Positions 25,564 through 34,694 are shown, counted from the stretch's first letter. The stretch: DNA of 41,495 nucleotides from Cyanobacteria bacterium FACHB-502 (GCA_014695325.1 JACJNZ010000050.1:1-41495); one strand, 5' to 3'. Made by a program: numbers and translations. Notes: a model not told the origin generated them from the letters alone.

Positions 25564-27714
25564 ATGGCTGGAACTCTCGTAAATGGTGTGGCTAGCGGCG
25601 ACACAACTCAAACTTCCACAGTGCTTTGGACTCGCAGCACCACTCCTGGTAGAGTCCTGTTTGAATACGCTACTGATGCTGGTTTCAAGTCAATTTTCGG
25701 CAAGGCAAGACGACAGGTGAGTGATCCAGCCATTCCCGTTAAAGTGCAGATTAAAGGGTTGGAACCTGCTACACAGTATTACTACCGCGCGACCGACCCG
25801 ACTGGACAGGCAACAGTTGGTCGCTTTCGAACGCCTGCCCCACAACGATTTTATCAGGGGTTACGATTTGGAGTTTCGGGGGATTGGCAAGGTGAACTGA
25901 GTCCCTATGCTTCAATTAGCAACGCAGATGAACGTAACTTAGATTTTTTTATGCAGGTGGGCGATACGCTAGAAGCAGATAGCGAATCTCCAGCTTTACC
26001 TGGAGTCACACAGGCAAAGACTCTAGAACAGTTTCGTATCAAACATGCTGAGATCTATAGCGATCGCTTTGGACGCAATTTCTGGGCTGATTTGAGAGCA
26101 TCAACGCCTACCTATGCGACTTGGGACGATCACGAAATTACCAATGACTTTGCTGGTGGAGCGACGCCAGCGCGATCGCCTCAGAAGCAAGGCATTTTTG
26201 GTACAGCGACAGAAGGGTTTGTCAACGACACGCCTGTATTTGATGCAGCTCTGCGCGCCTTTCAAGACTATAAACCATTGCGTGATGAGTTTTATGGCAA
26301 TACGGCAGATCCTCGAACATCCAATGAGCAAAAGCTATATCGCTTTAACCAATTTGGGCGAGATGCTGCGTCCTTTGTCCTAGATGTGCGATCGTTCCGC
26401 GATGCACCGCTACCGTTTTTGGCTGAAACGGCTTCTCCTGATGCTGTCAATCAGTATTTGCAAAACGCCTTTCAGCCTGGACGCACCATGCTGGGAGCAG
26501 CACAGCTACAGCAGTTTAAAGCTGATTTATTAGCTGCTCAAAAAGCCGGTACGACCTGGAAGTTCGTCATGTCAAGCGTACCAATTCAAAATTTTGGCAT
26601 ACCAACTTTAGGAGAACGCTGGGAAGGATTTGCCGCAGAGCGAGCTGATTTACTGCGTTTCATTCAGCAGAACAACATTGAGAATGTTGTATTTGTCACT
26701 GGAGATTTTCATGGCAATGTAGTTAACAACGTCACTTATCAAGAAGGATTCGGTCAGCCACAAATTCCGACGGGGGTAGTGGATGTGATGACTAGTCCGG
26801 TTGGCATTCAACTCACTGTTCCATTCTTACCTGCGCCGTTTAATCAAACCTTTGCTGCTCCGTTTGGAACGGCAACCGTTGCCTTTACACCGCCGAGTCT
26901 GCTGGCAACTCAAGGCAAGTCTCAAGCTCAATATCTTGGATTGAGCGATCGCGCTGCCAAAGATCAGTTCGTCCGAGAAGTATTGGATACTCGAATTACA
27001 GCATTAGGCAATGATCCGATCGGCTTGGAAGGCTCAGGCATTAATGCTCAACTGCTCCAAGGTCAGTATATTGCGGCTCATACTTATGGTTGGACGGAGT
27101 TTGAGATTAACCCGCGTACTCAAAAGTTGTTAGTAACAACCTATGGGGTTAATCCTTATACTCAAGCCGATTTACAGGCAAATCCAGATGCTATTGCTGG
27201 ACAACAACCGTTCATTGTCAGCCAGTTCACAATTGATCCAGTGGGCTTTAATCCGAAGCAAATTAGCTTACTGGGAACAGATGCGAAAGATGTGCTGTCT
27301 GGAACAGGCGGTAATGACCGGATCAAGGGACTCAGAAATAATGATACGTTGGACGGTAAGGCAGGTCGTGATATTTTGCTGGGTAATGAGGGTAAAGATA
27401 CTCTGCGCGGCAAAGGCGGTGATGATCGGCTAGTCGGTGGTTTCGGCAATGATAGTTTGATCGGCGGAAAAGGTCGCAATATCTATATCGGTGAGCAAGG
27501 GCAGGATACATTTGGGATTGAACAAGGCGGACTTGCCATTATTCAAACTTATCAGGATAGCCGCGATCGTCTACAGTTGTTGAACGGATTGAAGTTCAGC
27601 AATTTAGAGGTCGTGCAACGAAATGATGATGTGGCGATCGAATTGAACGGTAAAACGCTAGCGGTTCTTAACAACAGTAATGCAATACAGATAACAGGAG
27701 CTGACTTTATCTAA
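25564..27714 (+). CDS. PhoD-type alkaline phosphatase with C-terminal RTX calcium-binding repeats
   Basis: This 716-residue extracellular phosphatase would release phosphate from organic phosphoesters. A fibronectin-like N-terminal domain (about 5-90) opens with VNGVASGDTTQTSTVLWTR, a hallmark of PhoD proteins. Metal-site motifs follow: SGDWQGE, VGDTLEAD, TWDDHEITNDF (about 188) and TGDFHGN (about 380). Residues about 575-655 hold glycine/aspartate nonapeptides of the GGxGxDxLx type (GTGGNDRIKG, GKGGDDRLVGG, GFGNDSLIGG), which bind calcium. There is no signal peptide, and RTX tails usually mean export by a type I system, which is not encoded here. It is a different subfamily from the phosphatase at 7043. 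A single-gene unit is likely. Confidence 0.9.
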   Translation: MAGTLVNGVASGDTTQTSTVLWTRSTTPGRVLFEYATDAGFKSIFGKARRQVSDPAIPVKVQIKGLEPATQYYYRATDPTGQATVGRFRTPAPQRFYQGLRFGVSGDWQGELSPYASISNADERNLDFFMQVGDTLEADSESPALPGVTQAKTLEQFRIKHAEIYSDRFGRNFWADLRASTPTYATWDDHEITNDFAGGATPARSPQKQGIFGTATEGFVNDTPVFDAALRAFQDYKPLRDEFYGNTADPRTSNEQKLYRFNQFGRDAASFVLDVRSFRDAPLPFLAETASPDAVNQYLQNAFQPGRTMLGAAQLQQFKADLLAAQKAGTTWKFVMSSVPIQNFGIPTLGERWEGFAAERADLLRFIQQNNIENVVFVTGDFHGNVVNNVTYQEGFGQPQIPTGVVDVMTSPVGIQLTVPFLPAPFNQTFAAPFGTATVAFTPPSLLATQGKSQAQYLGLSDRAAKDQFVREVLDTRITALGNDPIGLEGSGINAQLLQGQYIAAHTYGWTEFEINPRTQKLLVTTYGVNPYTQADLQANPDAIAGQQPFIVSQFTIDPVGFNPKQISLLGTDAKDVLSGTGGNDRIKGLRNNDTLDGKAGRDILLGNEGKDTLRGKGGDDRLVGGFGNDSLIGGKGRNIYIGEQGQDTFGIEQGGLAIIQTYQDSRDRLQLLNGLKFSNLEVVQRNDDVAIELNGKTLAVLNNSNAIQITGADFI

Positions 27715-27769
27715 ATGCTACTGAATGATCGGAAAGTGGCGATCGTAACGGGTGGAGAACAAAAAATCT

Positions 27770-27868
27770 ATTACCTTCCGAATCGACTGCGTGATACAGA
27801 TATTTCCACACATCCCTAATTTTGATATACGTCTCGTCCACCTTCCAGGAATCAGTCGTCGGCTTTAA
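27770..27868 (-). pseudogene. IS6-family transposase, internal fragment
   Basis: The minus strand encodes LKPTTDSWKVDETYIK followed by VWKYLYHAVDSEGN, matching residues about 71-105 of the intact transposase nearby and including the first catalytic Asp. Similarity ends on both sides, with stop codons upstream. It is a second, older IS6 relic in the opposite orientation, ending about 110 bases from the left end of the intact element. Confidence 0.8.
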
Positions 27869-27976
27869 CTGTCCCCACTACAAGAGTCATCGGCTCCGGT
27901 CACGCTGGTAGTTGATACTTCTGTGCCCCTAGCAGTCGGTCAAGCCAGATGTCGTATGAGTTATATGTGAACCTAA

Positions 27977-28807
27977 GGGTTGTGTCGCAAAAAACAGCCA
28001 ATGGTAAAGTGAGCAGGCTCAAACTTCTCCCCTTGCCCTCCGATGTCTACTGCTGCTCTGTTTAAGTGGCAGCACTTTCTGCCTGAAATCATCCTGCTCA
28101 ATGCCCGCTGGTACTGCTGTTACTCCCCCAGCTATCGAGACCTGGAGGAGATGATGCAGGAGCGGGGGATGGGAGTGGATCATTCGACGATCAATCGTTG
28201 GGTGCTGAAGTATGCGCCAGAGCTGAACAAACGGATTCGACCGCATCTAAAGCCAACGAACGATTCCTGGAGGGTGGACGAGACGTATATCAAAGCCAAG
28301 GGCGTGTGGAAGTATTTGTACCGAGCGGTCGATTCAGAGGGTAACACGCTGGACTTTATGCTGAGTGCCCAGCGGGGTGGCAAGGCAGCTGCCCGGTTCT
28401 TGCGCAAAGTGCTCAAGAGTCAGCACACTCAAGCTCCACGAGTGATTACAGTGGACAAGAATGCGGCTTACCCAGTGGCAATAGACGCTCTCAAAGCAGA
28501 TGAGACGATGGAAAAAGAGACCAAATTAAGGCAGGGCGGATATTTGAATAATGGGATTGAGCAAGAGCATCGATCGATTAAACGCGTTGTGAAACCGATG
28601 ATGGAATTTAAGACGTTCAACAGCGCGAGAAGCACTTTGCATGGGATCGAGGCGATGAACATGGTCTGCAAAGGACAAGTAAACGGCATCAAACAAGGGG
28701 ACAGGATGTCTCAAGTAAAATTTATCGAAGCGATCTTTAGAATTGCTGGTTACGAGAATGCAGACGATACCATCGTTTGTCCTTAACAAGTTCTTGCGAC
28801 ACAACCC
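27977..28807 (+). mobile_element. Complete IS6-family insertion sequence
   Basis: Perfect 14-base terminal inverted repeats, GGGTTGTGTCGCAA at 27977-27990 and its complement at 28794-28807, enclose one intact transposase gene. The size (about 830 bases) and single-gene layout are typical of IS6. The 8 bases flanking each side do not match each other, so there is no target duplication. That points to an old insertion followed by recombination, or to a cointegrate-type event. Confidence 0.88.
28043..28786 (+). CDS. IS6-family DDE transposase
   Basis: This 247-residue transposase is full length for the family. An N-terminal helix-turn-helix (about 20-60, PSYRDLEEMMQERGMGVDHS) precedes the catalytic core. 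The DDE residues appear as Asp79 in WRVDETYIK, Asp138 in TVDKNAAYP and Glu173 in GIEQEHRSIKR. No frameshift or stop is seen, so it could be active. Its last codons (TIVCP) and the right terminal repeat recur at 2740-2777, which shows a second, lost copy. Confidence 0.93.
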   Translation: MSTAALFKWQHFLPEIILLNARWYCCYSPSYRDLEEMMQERGMGVDHSTINRWVLKYAPELNKRIRPHLKPTNDSWRVDETYIKAKGVWKYLYRAVDSEGNTLDFMLSAQRGGKAAARFLRKVLKSQHTQAPRVITVDKNAAYPVAIDALKADETMEKETKLRQGGYLNNGIEQEHRSIKRVVKPMMEFKTFNSARSTLHGIEAMNMVCKGQVNGIKQGDRMSQVKFIEAIFRIAGYENADDTIVCP

Positions 28808-28965
28808 CTCCTGAAAGCCCTGTAAACTCAAGGTTCTAGCTTTAGCATTGTTTATTGTTTCAATGCTACTTAAACCCGGACTGCCATAGATTAACAATCG
28901 TTCCGAATTAAAGCGTCTGCCAGAAATAGGTGCCAAGATGGGGATGATTTTCCTGATCGTCCGTC

Positions 28966-29589
28966 ATGTTGAACGTTTACTGGCTCTGTTTCGCGATCGG
29001 TGGGGCATTTGTACTTCTGGCTGTCCTGGGTGGACTTGACGGCGCAGATTTTGGCGATGCTGATGTTCCCTTCGATCCCGATGTAGAGCTGTTGGATGCA
29101 GCCGATTGTCCTCAGCAAGCTTCTATCTACCAGCAAAACTCTTGGTCTTCCGCGCTCCGTATCTTCAGTAGCCTCAAGTTTTGGACGTTCAGCATTTGTT
29201 TCTTTGGGCTGACCGGGCTGGTATTATCCCACCTTTCTTTTTCTGTGGCTCCACTGGTAGTAGCGATCGTTTCCGTCCTGATGGGCATCCTATGCGGAGC
29301 TCTCGTTGCAGGTAGTCTGCGGGCATTACGCCAGCAAAAATCGAATAGCCTGATTCGGTCTGATGATTTAGTGGGATTAACTGGAACGGTCGAGCTACCG
29401 TTTGACAAGGAGAGTCGCGGGAAGGTGCGGTTACAGATTAAAGGGAACTTGATCGATTCGATCGCCTATACCAGTGACGATAAATCCTTGAACGTGGGAG
29501 ACCGAGTGCTGGTCATTGGCAGAGAGCAGAATCGCCTGTGGGTTGTAGCCGCAGAGAGTTTAGGTGAGGAGGATAAGAATCTGGGATAG
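28966..29589 (+). CDS. NfeD-like membrane protein with OB-fold
   Basis: This 207-residue protein has a hydrophobic N-terminal helix (about 3-24), an acidic loop (DGADFGDADVPFDPD) and two further helices at about 72-92 and 94-118. A C-terminal OB-fold at about 133-200 includes LVGLTGTVELPF, GKVRLQIKG and LNVGDRVLVIG. NfeD proteins act as membrane partners of SPFH/flotillin proteins. Two SPFH genes follow on the same strand, the first about 110 bases on, the typical NfeD-flotillin arrangement. The ATG at 28966 lacks a strong ribosome-binding site. Confidence 0.82.
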   Translation: MLNVYWLCFAIGGAFVLLAVLGGLDGADFGDADVPFDPDVELLDAADCPQQASIYQQNSWSSALRIFSSLKFWTFSICFFGLTGLVLSHLSFSVAPLVVAIVSVLMGILCGALVAGSLRALRQQKSNSLIRSDDLVGLTGTVELPFDKESRGKVRLQIKGNLIDSIAYTSDDKSLNVGDRVLVIGREQNRLWVVAAESLGEEDKNLG

Positions 29590-29697
29590 AGGGTTAAACG
29601 AGTACTGAACCAGTGATAGCGCAGCTTCTTAGAAGCAGTGCTAGTACATCAAAAAAGAAGCGATTTTTCCGATTTAATGATTAGATAGCAGAATGTG

Positions 29698-31116
29698 ATG
29701 AGCAAACAATTTACTGAACCTAGATATCAATTCAAAGCAGCACAGACATCGGAAGGTGTAACCGTTGAAATTGCTCAGGCGAATATCGGAGGAGAGAATC
29801 GAACAAACGACTCATCCTCTTTGCTGTCGATGGCTCCGCTGTTTGGACTATCTATCCTGGGAGCCATTCTGTTTGTCTGGTTTGTCAAATGCTTCATGCA
29901 GATCTGCAATCCCAACGAAATCTTAATTCTATCGGGGCGTAAGCATCGAACCAAGGAAGGGCAAGAAGTTGGCTATCGGGTCATCTTTGGCGGACGCACG
30001 ATCGTCATACCCATTCTGGAAACCGTGACACGGATGGACTTAACTACGATGCCCGTTCCGGTAGAAGTCAAAAATGCGTATTCTAAGGGCGGTATTCCGC
30101 TGCGAATCCAGGCGATCGCCAATGTCAAAGTATCCAGCGATCCGGTTGTAGTCGGCAATGCAATCGAGCGGTTTTTGGGACGCGATCGGTCTGAAATTTC
30201 CCGTGTGGCGCGCGAAACCCTGGAAGGCAACTTGCGGGGCGTTGTTGCCATGCTCACGCCGGAACAGATCAACGAAGATCGACTACAGTTTGCTGAACGT
30301 ATGGCTGGAGATGTGTCGCGGGATCTGGCAAAACTGGGCTTGCAGCTGGACATTCTCAAAATTCAAAGCGTTGCTGACGATGTGGACTATCTCAGCTCGA
30401 TTGGACGCAAGCGCATTTCTCAGATTGTCCGAGATGCCGAAATCGCGGAAGCGGAAGCAATGAGCCAGGCAGAGCGGATTGAAGCAGACTGTCACCAGCA
30501 GGCAGCGGTGGCAAAATCCCAAGCACTGGCAGTCATTCAGCAGAAGCAGAACGAGCTACGCAAAATTAAGGCAGAACTGGAGCAGCAGGCACGATCGGAA
30601 GAAGAACGAACCAAAGCTGCCGAAAAGGAAGCCCGTGCTCGTGCGGAACAGGAGCTTCAAACGGTTCGCGCTGAACTGGAGCGGTTACGTCTGGAAGCGG
30701 ATCAGGTTCTTCCTGCTGAGGCGGAGAAACAGGCAAAAGCATTGCAGGCAAAAGGCAGTGCGGCTCAGCTTGCAGAAAATGCCAAAGCAGCAGCACTGGT
30801 CAACGATATGCTGTCCAAAGTGTGGCAGGAAACGGGAGTCGATGCGGCAGAAGTCTTTCTGATTCAGCAGATTGAGATGGTGCTGCAAGAAGCGGCAAAA
30901 ATTCCAACTCGGTTGAATCTGCAACAGGTGAGCGTAATCGACAACGGTGACGGCAAGGCACTCGCGAGCTTAATCAACGTCTATCCCGAAGTTGTGCGTC
31001 AATTCCTCGATCGCGTTGATCAAACTTTGGGCATCGATGTCGCCGCTACGCTAAAACATCGCAACGGTTATAACGGTCATAAGGGCCATAAGGGTTACAA
31101 CGGAGAACAGTCATGA
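29698..31116 (+). CDS. SPFH-domain (flotillin-like) protein 1
   Basis: The protein has about 472 residues. A membrane helix lies at about 45-65 (LSILGAILFVWFVKCFM). An SPFH/Band-7 domain follows to about 225, with NPNEILILSG, GIPLRIQAIANVKV and ETLEGNLRGVVAMLTPEQI. A long Ala/Glu/Lys coiled coil (about 240-375) leads to a globular C-terminal region and an odd tail of Gly-His-Lys-Asn repeats (NGHKGHKGYNG). Flotillins organise membrane microdomains. GTG and ATG starts are adjacent at 29695 and 29698; I use the ATG. The stop overlaps the next start by 4 bases, so the two paralogues are probably translated together. Confidence 0.88.
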   Translation: MSKQFTEPRYQFKAAQTSEGVTVEIAQANIGGENRTNDSSSLLSMAPLFGLSILGAILFVWFVKCFMQICNPNEILILSGRKHRTKEGQEVGYRVIFGGRTIVIPILETVTRMDLTTMPVPVEVKNAYSKGGIPLRIQAIANVKVSSDPVVVGNAIERFLGRDRSEISRVARETLEGNLRGVVAMLTPEQINEDRLQFAERMAGDVSRDLAKLGLQLDILKIQSVADDVDYLSSIGRKRISQIVRDAEIAEAEAMSQAERIEADCHQQAAVAKSQALAVIQQKQNELRKIKAELEQQARSEEERTKAAEKEARARAEQELQTVRAELERLRLEADQVLPAEAEKQAKALQAKGSAAQLAENAKAAALVNDMLSKVWQETGVDAAEVFLIQQIEMVLQEAAKIPTRLNLQQVSVIDNGDGKALASLINVYPEVVRQFLDRVDQTLGIDVAATLKHRNGYNGHKGHKGYNGEQS

Positions 31117-32411
31117 TTGAGGCACTCGTCGCTTTACTGGCAATTTTAGGAGCGGGAACCGGAACCGGATTTTTCGTCATTCGCAACCTGTATTACATCT
31201 GCCAGCCCAACGAAGTGCTGATTTTTGCAGGCAGTTCTCACGAGCTTGGCGACGGTCGTAAGGTGGGGTATCGCCTGGTGAAAGGCGGCAGCAGTGTGCG
31301 AGTTCCGCTGTTAGAGCGGGTGCTGCGCATGGATTTAACCAATATGATTATTGATCTGCGTGTATCGAACGCCTACTCCAGAGGCGGCATTCCGCTGACG
31401 GTGGAAGGGGTAGCAAACATTAAAATTGCGGGGGAAGAACCTGCGATCCATAATGCGATCGAGCGTTTGCTGGGGAAGAGCCGCCAGGAGATTGAACAAA
31501 TGGCAAAGGAAACCCTGGAAGGGAATCTGCGCGGCGTATTAGCAAGCCTGACACCAGAGCAGGTGAACGAAGACAAAATTGCGTTTGCGAAAAGCCTGCT
31601 GGACGAAGCTGAAGAAGATCTGGGCAAACTGGGACTGGTGCTGGATACGCTGCAAATCCAGAATATTTCCGATGATGTGCGCTACCTCAATTCGATCGGG
31701 CGCAAACAACAAGCAGATATGCTGCGCGATGCCCGGATTGCCGAAGCTAAGGCAAAATCTGAATCGTCAATCCAAACGGCTGAGAACGAAAAAATTACGG
31801 CACTGAGCCGGATTGAGCGTGATACCGGGATTGCAAGAGCGGATGCCGATCGCCGAGTGAAAGATGCCATTACCAAACGCGATGCCGTAATTGCAGAAGC
31901 CCTGGCAGAAATTGCTTCAGAACTGGTGCGGATTCAGGCTGAAGTGCCTGTCCAGCACGAACGGATCAAGCAGGTTGAACAACAACTCCAGGCTGATGTT
32001 GTAGCCCTCGCAGAAGCAGGCTGTAAGGAAGCGATCGCCCGTGCGCAGGGGAATGCTTCCCAAATTATCGAAGAAGGGAAAGCAAGAGCTGAAGGAACCC
32101 GCCGTCTGGCAGAATCCTGGCGATCGGCTGGACCCAACGCCCGCGATATTTACCTGCTTCAGCGACTGGAAACCTTGCTCAAAACGCTCACCGAGGCTGT
32201 ACCGGATGTCACGGTACACAATCTGACAGTGATTGATGCTCAGGGCGGCACGACAGCCACCAAACTCGCTGCCTTTATAGAGCAGTTCCAACAAACGACG
32301 GGCGTTGATTTATCAGAAACTCTACAACGTTTGACGAGTTCTCAGCAGCTTCCTTCAGAGCTCAGTACGGGACAAAAGCTTGCAAAGGAAGAGCAGGAAA
32401 GGGTTTCATGA
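31113..32411 (+). CDS. SPFH-domain (flotillin-like) protein 2
   Basis: This 432-residue paralogue of the preceding protein has the same order: an N-terminal membrane helix (about 3-27), an SPFH domain (CQPNEVLIFAG, GIPLTVEGVANIKI, ETLEGNLRGVLASLTPEQV) and a long coiled coil (about 210-330). The stretch around SIGRK and DARIAEAKA is nearly the same in both. Starting within the overlap ATGA suggests translational coupling and hetero-oligomer assembly, as flotillins form mixed rings. With the NfeD-like gene it makes a three-gene membrane-scaffold operon. Which membrane it acts at is not shown. Confidence 0.88.
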   Translation: MIEALVALLAILGAGTGTGFFVIRNLYYICQPNEVLIFAGSSHELGDGRKVGYRLVKGGSSVRVPLLERVLRMDLTNMIIDLRVSNAYSRGGIPLTVEGVANIKIAGEEPAIHNAIERLLGKSRQEIEQMAKETLEGNLRGVLASLTPEQVNEDKIAFAKSLLDEAEEDLGKLGLVLDTLQIQNISDDVRYLNSIGRKQQADMLRDARIAEAKAKSESSIQTAENEKITALSRIERDTGIARADADRRVKDAITKRDAVIAEALAEIASELVRIQAEVPVQHERIKQVEQQLQADVVALAEAGCKEAIARAQGNASQIIEEGKARAEGTRRLAESWRSAGPNARDIYLLQRLETLLKTLTEAVPDVTVHNLTVIDAQGGTTATKLAAFIEQFQQTTGVDLSETLQRLTSSQQLPSELSTGQKLAKEEQERVS

Positions 32412-32430
32412 GAATTACCACATTCCAACT

Positions 32431-32556
32431 ATGAAACCCTATGAATCAGATTACTCGAATCCAGTAAACCTTGCAGCCCATCTGGGTTGGCACGGTGCAC
32501 GATCCAGCTTTTTAGCTCTCTTTCTAGTCGCGGTTTTTAGTGGTGCATTAAACTAA
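32431..32556 (+). CDS. Possible small single-helix membrane protein
   Basis: A 41-residue frame begins 20 bases after the SPFH stop. It has a polar first half and a hydrophobic second half (FLALFLVAVFSGAL) able to span a membrane. There is no clear ribosome-binding site and no family match that I know. It could be a small partner of the SPFH operon or chance. Confidence 0.25.
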   Translation: MKPYESDYSNPVNLAAHLGWHGARSSFLALFLVAVFSGALN

Positions 32557-32588
32557 GGTGGGATAGGTAGCAATGGCGTGCCAATTCT

Positions 32589-32837
32589 ATGCTCGCGTCG
32601 TTAATCCAAAACCAGGAGGGGAACGATATCATTGCTTATGGCGGTGTAACCTTTGTATCGGCTCTCATCCAACACAAGCTTATTGATGAGTTTTATTTGT
32701 TTATTAATCCAGTTGCAATTGGTAATGGAATGACTATTTTCAGAGAACTTGACCGTAGACAAGATTTGACATTAGTAAAATCAACATCATTTGAATGTGG
32801 TATTGTTGCTCTGAATTACGAGCCGAAACGCAGTTAG
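32589..32837 (+). pseudogene. RibD-C/dihydrofolate-reductase-like protein, C-terminal fragment
   Basis: The frame encodes about 82 residues matching the C-terminal half of the RibD-C/DHFR-like family. It shows QEGNDIIAYGGVTFVSALI, LIDEFYLFINPVAIGNGMTIF and a terminal beta-hairpin (FECGIVALNYEP). The N-terminal nucleotide-binding half is missing upstream, so the gene is 5'-truncated. Such proteins often occur in ECF42 sigma-factor neighbourhoods, and this piece lies next to one, converging on it. It may be a lost member of that regulon. Confidence 0.75.
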
Positions 32838-32896
32838 GAGATATGGAAAGTGGACAGCTTTCATATCTTTTACTCAATCTAAACTGTTGCAAATTT

Positions 32897-34174
32897 CTAA
32901 TTAGATTGGATGTTAGACTGAACTTCGCTCAACCGACGCTTTAGGAAGCGGCGCTCACTGTCATTTGTCACCAATTCTAGTGCTCGCCTATAGCTCTGGG
33001 TCGCTTCCTCTGATGCTCCGACACGCCGTAATAAATCCGCACGGGTAGCATGAAACAGATGATAGCTGTCAAGTTCTGGGGCAAGGCTATCAATCAGTTC
33101 AAACGCCGCTTGAGGACTATCTGCCATCGCGATCGCCACCGCTCGATTCAAGGTCACAATGGGTGAAGGCTGCAAGCGTTCCAACACCTCATAGAGCCGC
33201 ACGATTTGTGCCCAATCTGTTTCTTCGGCTCGTCCAGCCTGGCAGTGCAGGGCGGCGATCGCTGCTTGCAGGGCATACACTCCCGTTCCACTGCGTAGGG
33301 CTTCTTCCACCAAGGGCAAAGCCTCCGCAATTTGTTGGTGGTTCCAACGACTCCGATCCTGATCTTGCAACAGAATCAGATTGCCAGCTTCATCCAGACG
33401 GGCATCGCGCCGCGAGTCGTGCAGCAACATCAGTGCCACCAGTGCTGTGACTTCAGACGGGGGTTGGGGTGACATCAATTGCCGCACCAGTTGTCCCAGT
33501 CGAATCGCTTCAGTGCAGAGGTCCGCCCGCACCATCGAGTCTCCTTTCGTCGCGGCATAACCTTCGTTAAAGATGAGGTAGATTACTGCCAATACTGCCT
33601 CTATCCTCGGATATAGATCAGTTATGTCAGGCACTTTGTAGGGAATGCCTGCGTCTCGAATTTTGCGTTTGGCACGAACTAGTCGTTGCGCCATCGTTGC
33701 AGTAGGAACCAGAAAGGCGCGAGCAATTTCGTCAGTTTCCAGTCCACCGAGCATTCGTAGGGTCAATGCCACCTGAGTTTCGATCGCTAGTGCCGGGTGG
33801 CAGCAAGTAAAGATTAATCGCAGGCGATCATCTCCAATTTCATCGCTGTCGTAGGTTGGTTCTTCGCTCGATGGAATCAACCCTGATGCCGCGTACCAGT
33901 CTAGTTTTTCGGTCAGTCGTGTCCGTCGTCGGAGGCGATCGATCGCCTTGTACCGTGCGGTTCGGATGATCCAGGCACGGGGAAGATCGGGAATACCACT
34001 GGTTTCCCACTGGTTTACTGCTGCTGCAAACGCCTCCTGTGCGGCTTCTTCAGCCAGATCAAAATCTCCTAGCAGCCGAATCAGGATAGCAACAATGCGT
34101 CCCCATTCAGTTCGATAAATCGAGGCAATTGCTTGAGCAACATCTGATTTTGGAGTTGAAGCCATACCTGTCAT
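32897..34174 (-). CDS. ECF-type RNA polymerase sigma factor, ECF42 group, with C-terminal helical-repeat extension
   Basis: This protein of about 425 residues is far longer than a standard ECF sigma factor. Region 2 (about 15-80) includes [19 protein letters not shown] and [19 protein letters not shown]. Region 4 (about 115-160) includes [24 protein letters not shown]6596-type extension ([20 protein letters not shown]) and a TPR-like helical C-terminus follow. This layout, next to DGPF/YCII genes, is that of the ECF42 group. ECF42 members have no obvious anti-sigma factor, and the extension is thought to control activity. I place the start at about 34174 or 34165; a longer frame to 34306 would run through both tandem promoters. 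It is divergent from the DGPF operon it probably transcribes. Confidence 0.88.
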   Translation of the reverse strand: MTGMASTPKSDVAQAIASIYRTEWGRIVAILIRLLGDFDLAEEAAQEAFAAAVNQWETSGIPDLPRAWIIRTARYKAIDRLRRRTRLTEKLDWYAASGLIPSSEEPTYDSDEIGDDRLRLIFTCCHPALAIETQVALTLRMLGGLETDEIARAFLVPTATMAQRLVRAKRKIRDAGIPYKVPDITDLYPRIEAVLAVIYLIFNEGYAATKGDSMVRADLCTEAIRLGQLVRQLMSPQPPSEVTALVALMLLHDSRRDARLDEAGNLILLQDQDRSRWNHQQIAEALPLVEEALRSGTGVYALQAAIAALHCQAGRAEETDWAQIVRLYEVLERLQPSPIVTLNRAVAIAMADSPQAAFELIDSLAPELDSYHLFHATRADLLRRVGASEEATQSYRRALELVTNDSERRFLKRRLSEVQSNIQSN

Positions 34175-34202
34175 AAAAAGACACAAAGTTTTTTTAGCAA
34201 GG

Positions 34203-34229
34203 TGTCGATTTGAGGAGTTCTCGTTCGAC
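34203..34229 (+). promoter_or_regulatory. ECF42-type promoter, upstream copy
   Basis: TGTCGA at 34203-34208, a 17-base spacer and CGAC at 34226-34229 fit the -35/-10 pattern I recall for ECF42 sigma factors. It is followed by a degraded copy of the ribosome-binding region. It is directed toward the DGPF gene. Confidence 0.65.
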
Positions 34230-34284
34230 TGAGTAACAAAGGCAGTAAGGTTCAATTGTACTAAATAGAAGTTTTTCAACAAGA

Positions 34285-34311
34285 TGTCGATTTGAGTAAT
34301 TCCCATTCGAC
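34285..34311 (+). promoter_or_regulatory. ECF42-type promoter, downstream copy
   Basis: TGTCGA at 34285-34290 and CGAC at 34308-34311 are again 17 bases apart, and 82 bases downstream of the first copy. Flanking bases also match the first copy, so the segment was duplicated. AAGGAGG at 34321-34327 and the ATG at 34335 follow, giving a very short leader. Confidence 0.72.
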
Positions 34312-34334
34312 TTAACTACAAAGGAGGCAACCCA

Positions 34335-34694
34335 ATGAAATATTTGCTGCTGATATATATGGACGAAACCGCCATGAGCGACTCTGAGCGAGAGCATTGC
34401 TACGTGGAATCTGCCCAAGTCGCCCAGGATCTCCATACGAAGGGACAATTTGTGGCAACGGCTCCACTCCATCCTGTGGCAACCGCAACCAGTGTTCAAG
34501 TCCGTGACGGCAAATCACTGGTGACAGATGGACCGTTTGCCGAAACCCGCGAACAATTGGGCGGATTCTTCCTCGTTAATGCTCAGGATTTGGATGAAGC
34601 CATTGCGATCGCCACCCAAATCCCAGGTGCAAAAGTTGGTACCGTCGAAATCCGTCCTGTAATTGAAGTTGCGGGACTACCAGCACAGTCATGA
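34335..34694 (+). CDS. DGPF-domain (YCII-related) protein
   Basis: This 119-residue protein is of the YCII-like/DGPF family. The defining motif is present as VTDGPFAETREQLGGFFLV at about 60-80, and the fold opens with the usual MKYLLLIY strand. The family has a ferredoxin-like fold; its reaction is not established. AAGGAGG lies 7 bases before the ATG. It is the first gene behind two tandem ECF42-type promoters, so it is the likely primary target of the divergent sigma factor. Confidence 0.9.
   Translation: MKYLLLIYMDETAMSDSEREHCYVESAQVAQDLHTKGQFVATAPLHPVATATSVQVRDGKSLVTDGPFAETREQLGGFFLVNAQDLDEAIAIATQIPGAKVGTVEIRPVIEVAGLPAQS

Noticed and set aside
27143-27479. Frames overlapping the RTX repeats on both strands
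   Set aside because: They arise from the repetitive glycine/aspartate codons of the RTX tail.
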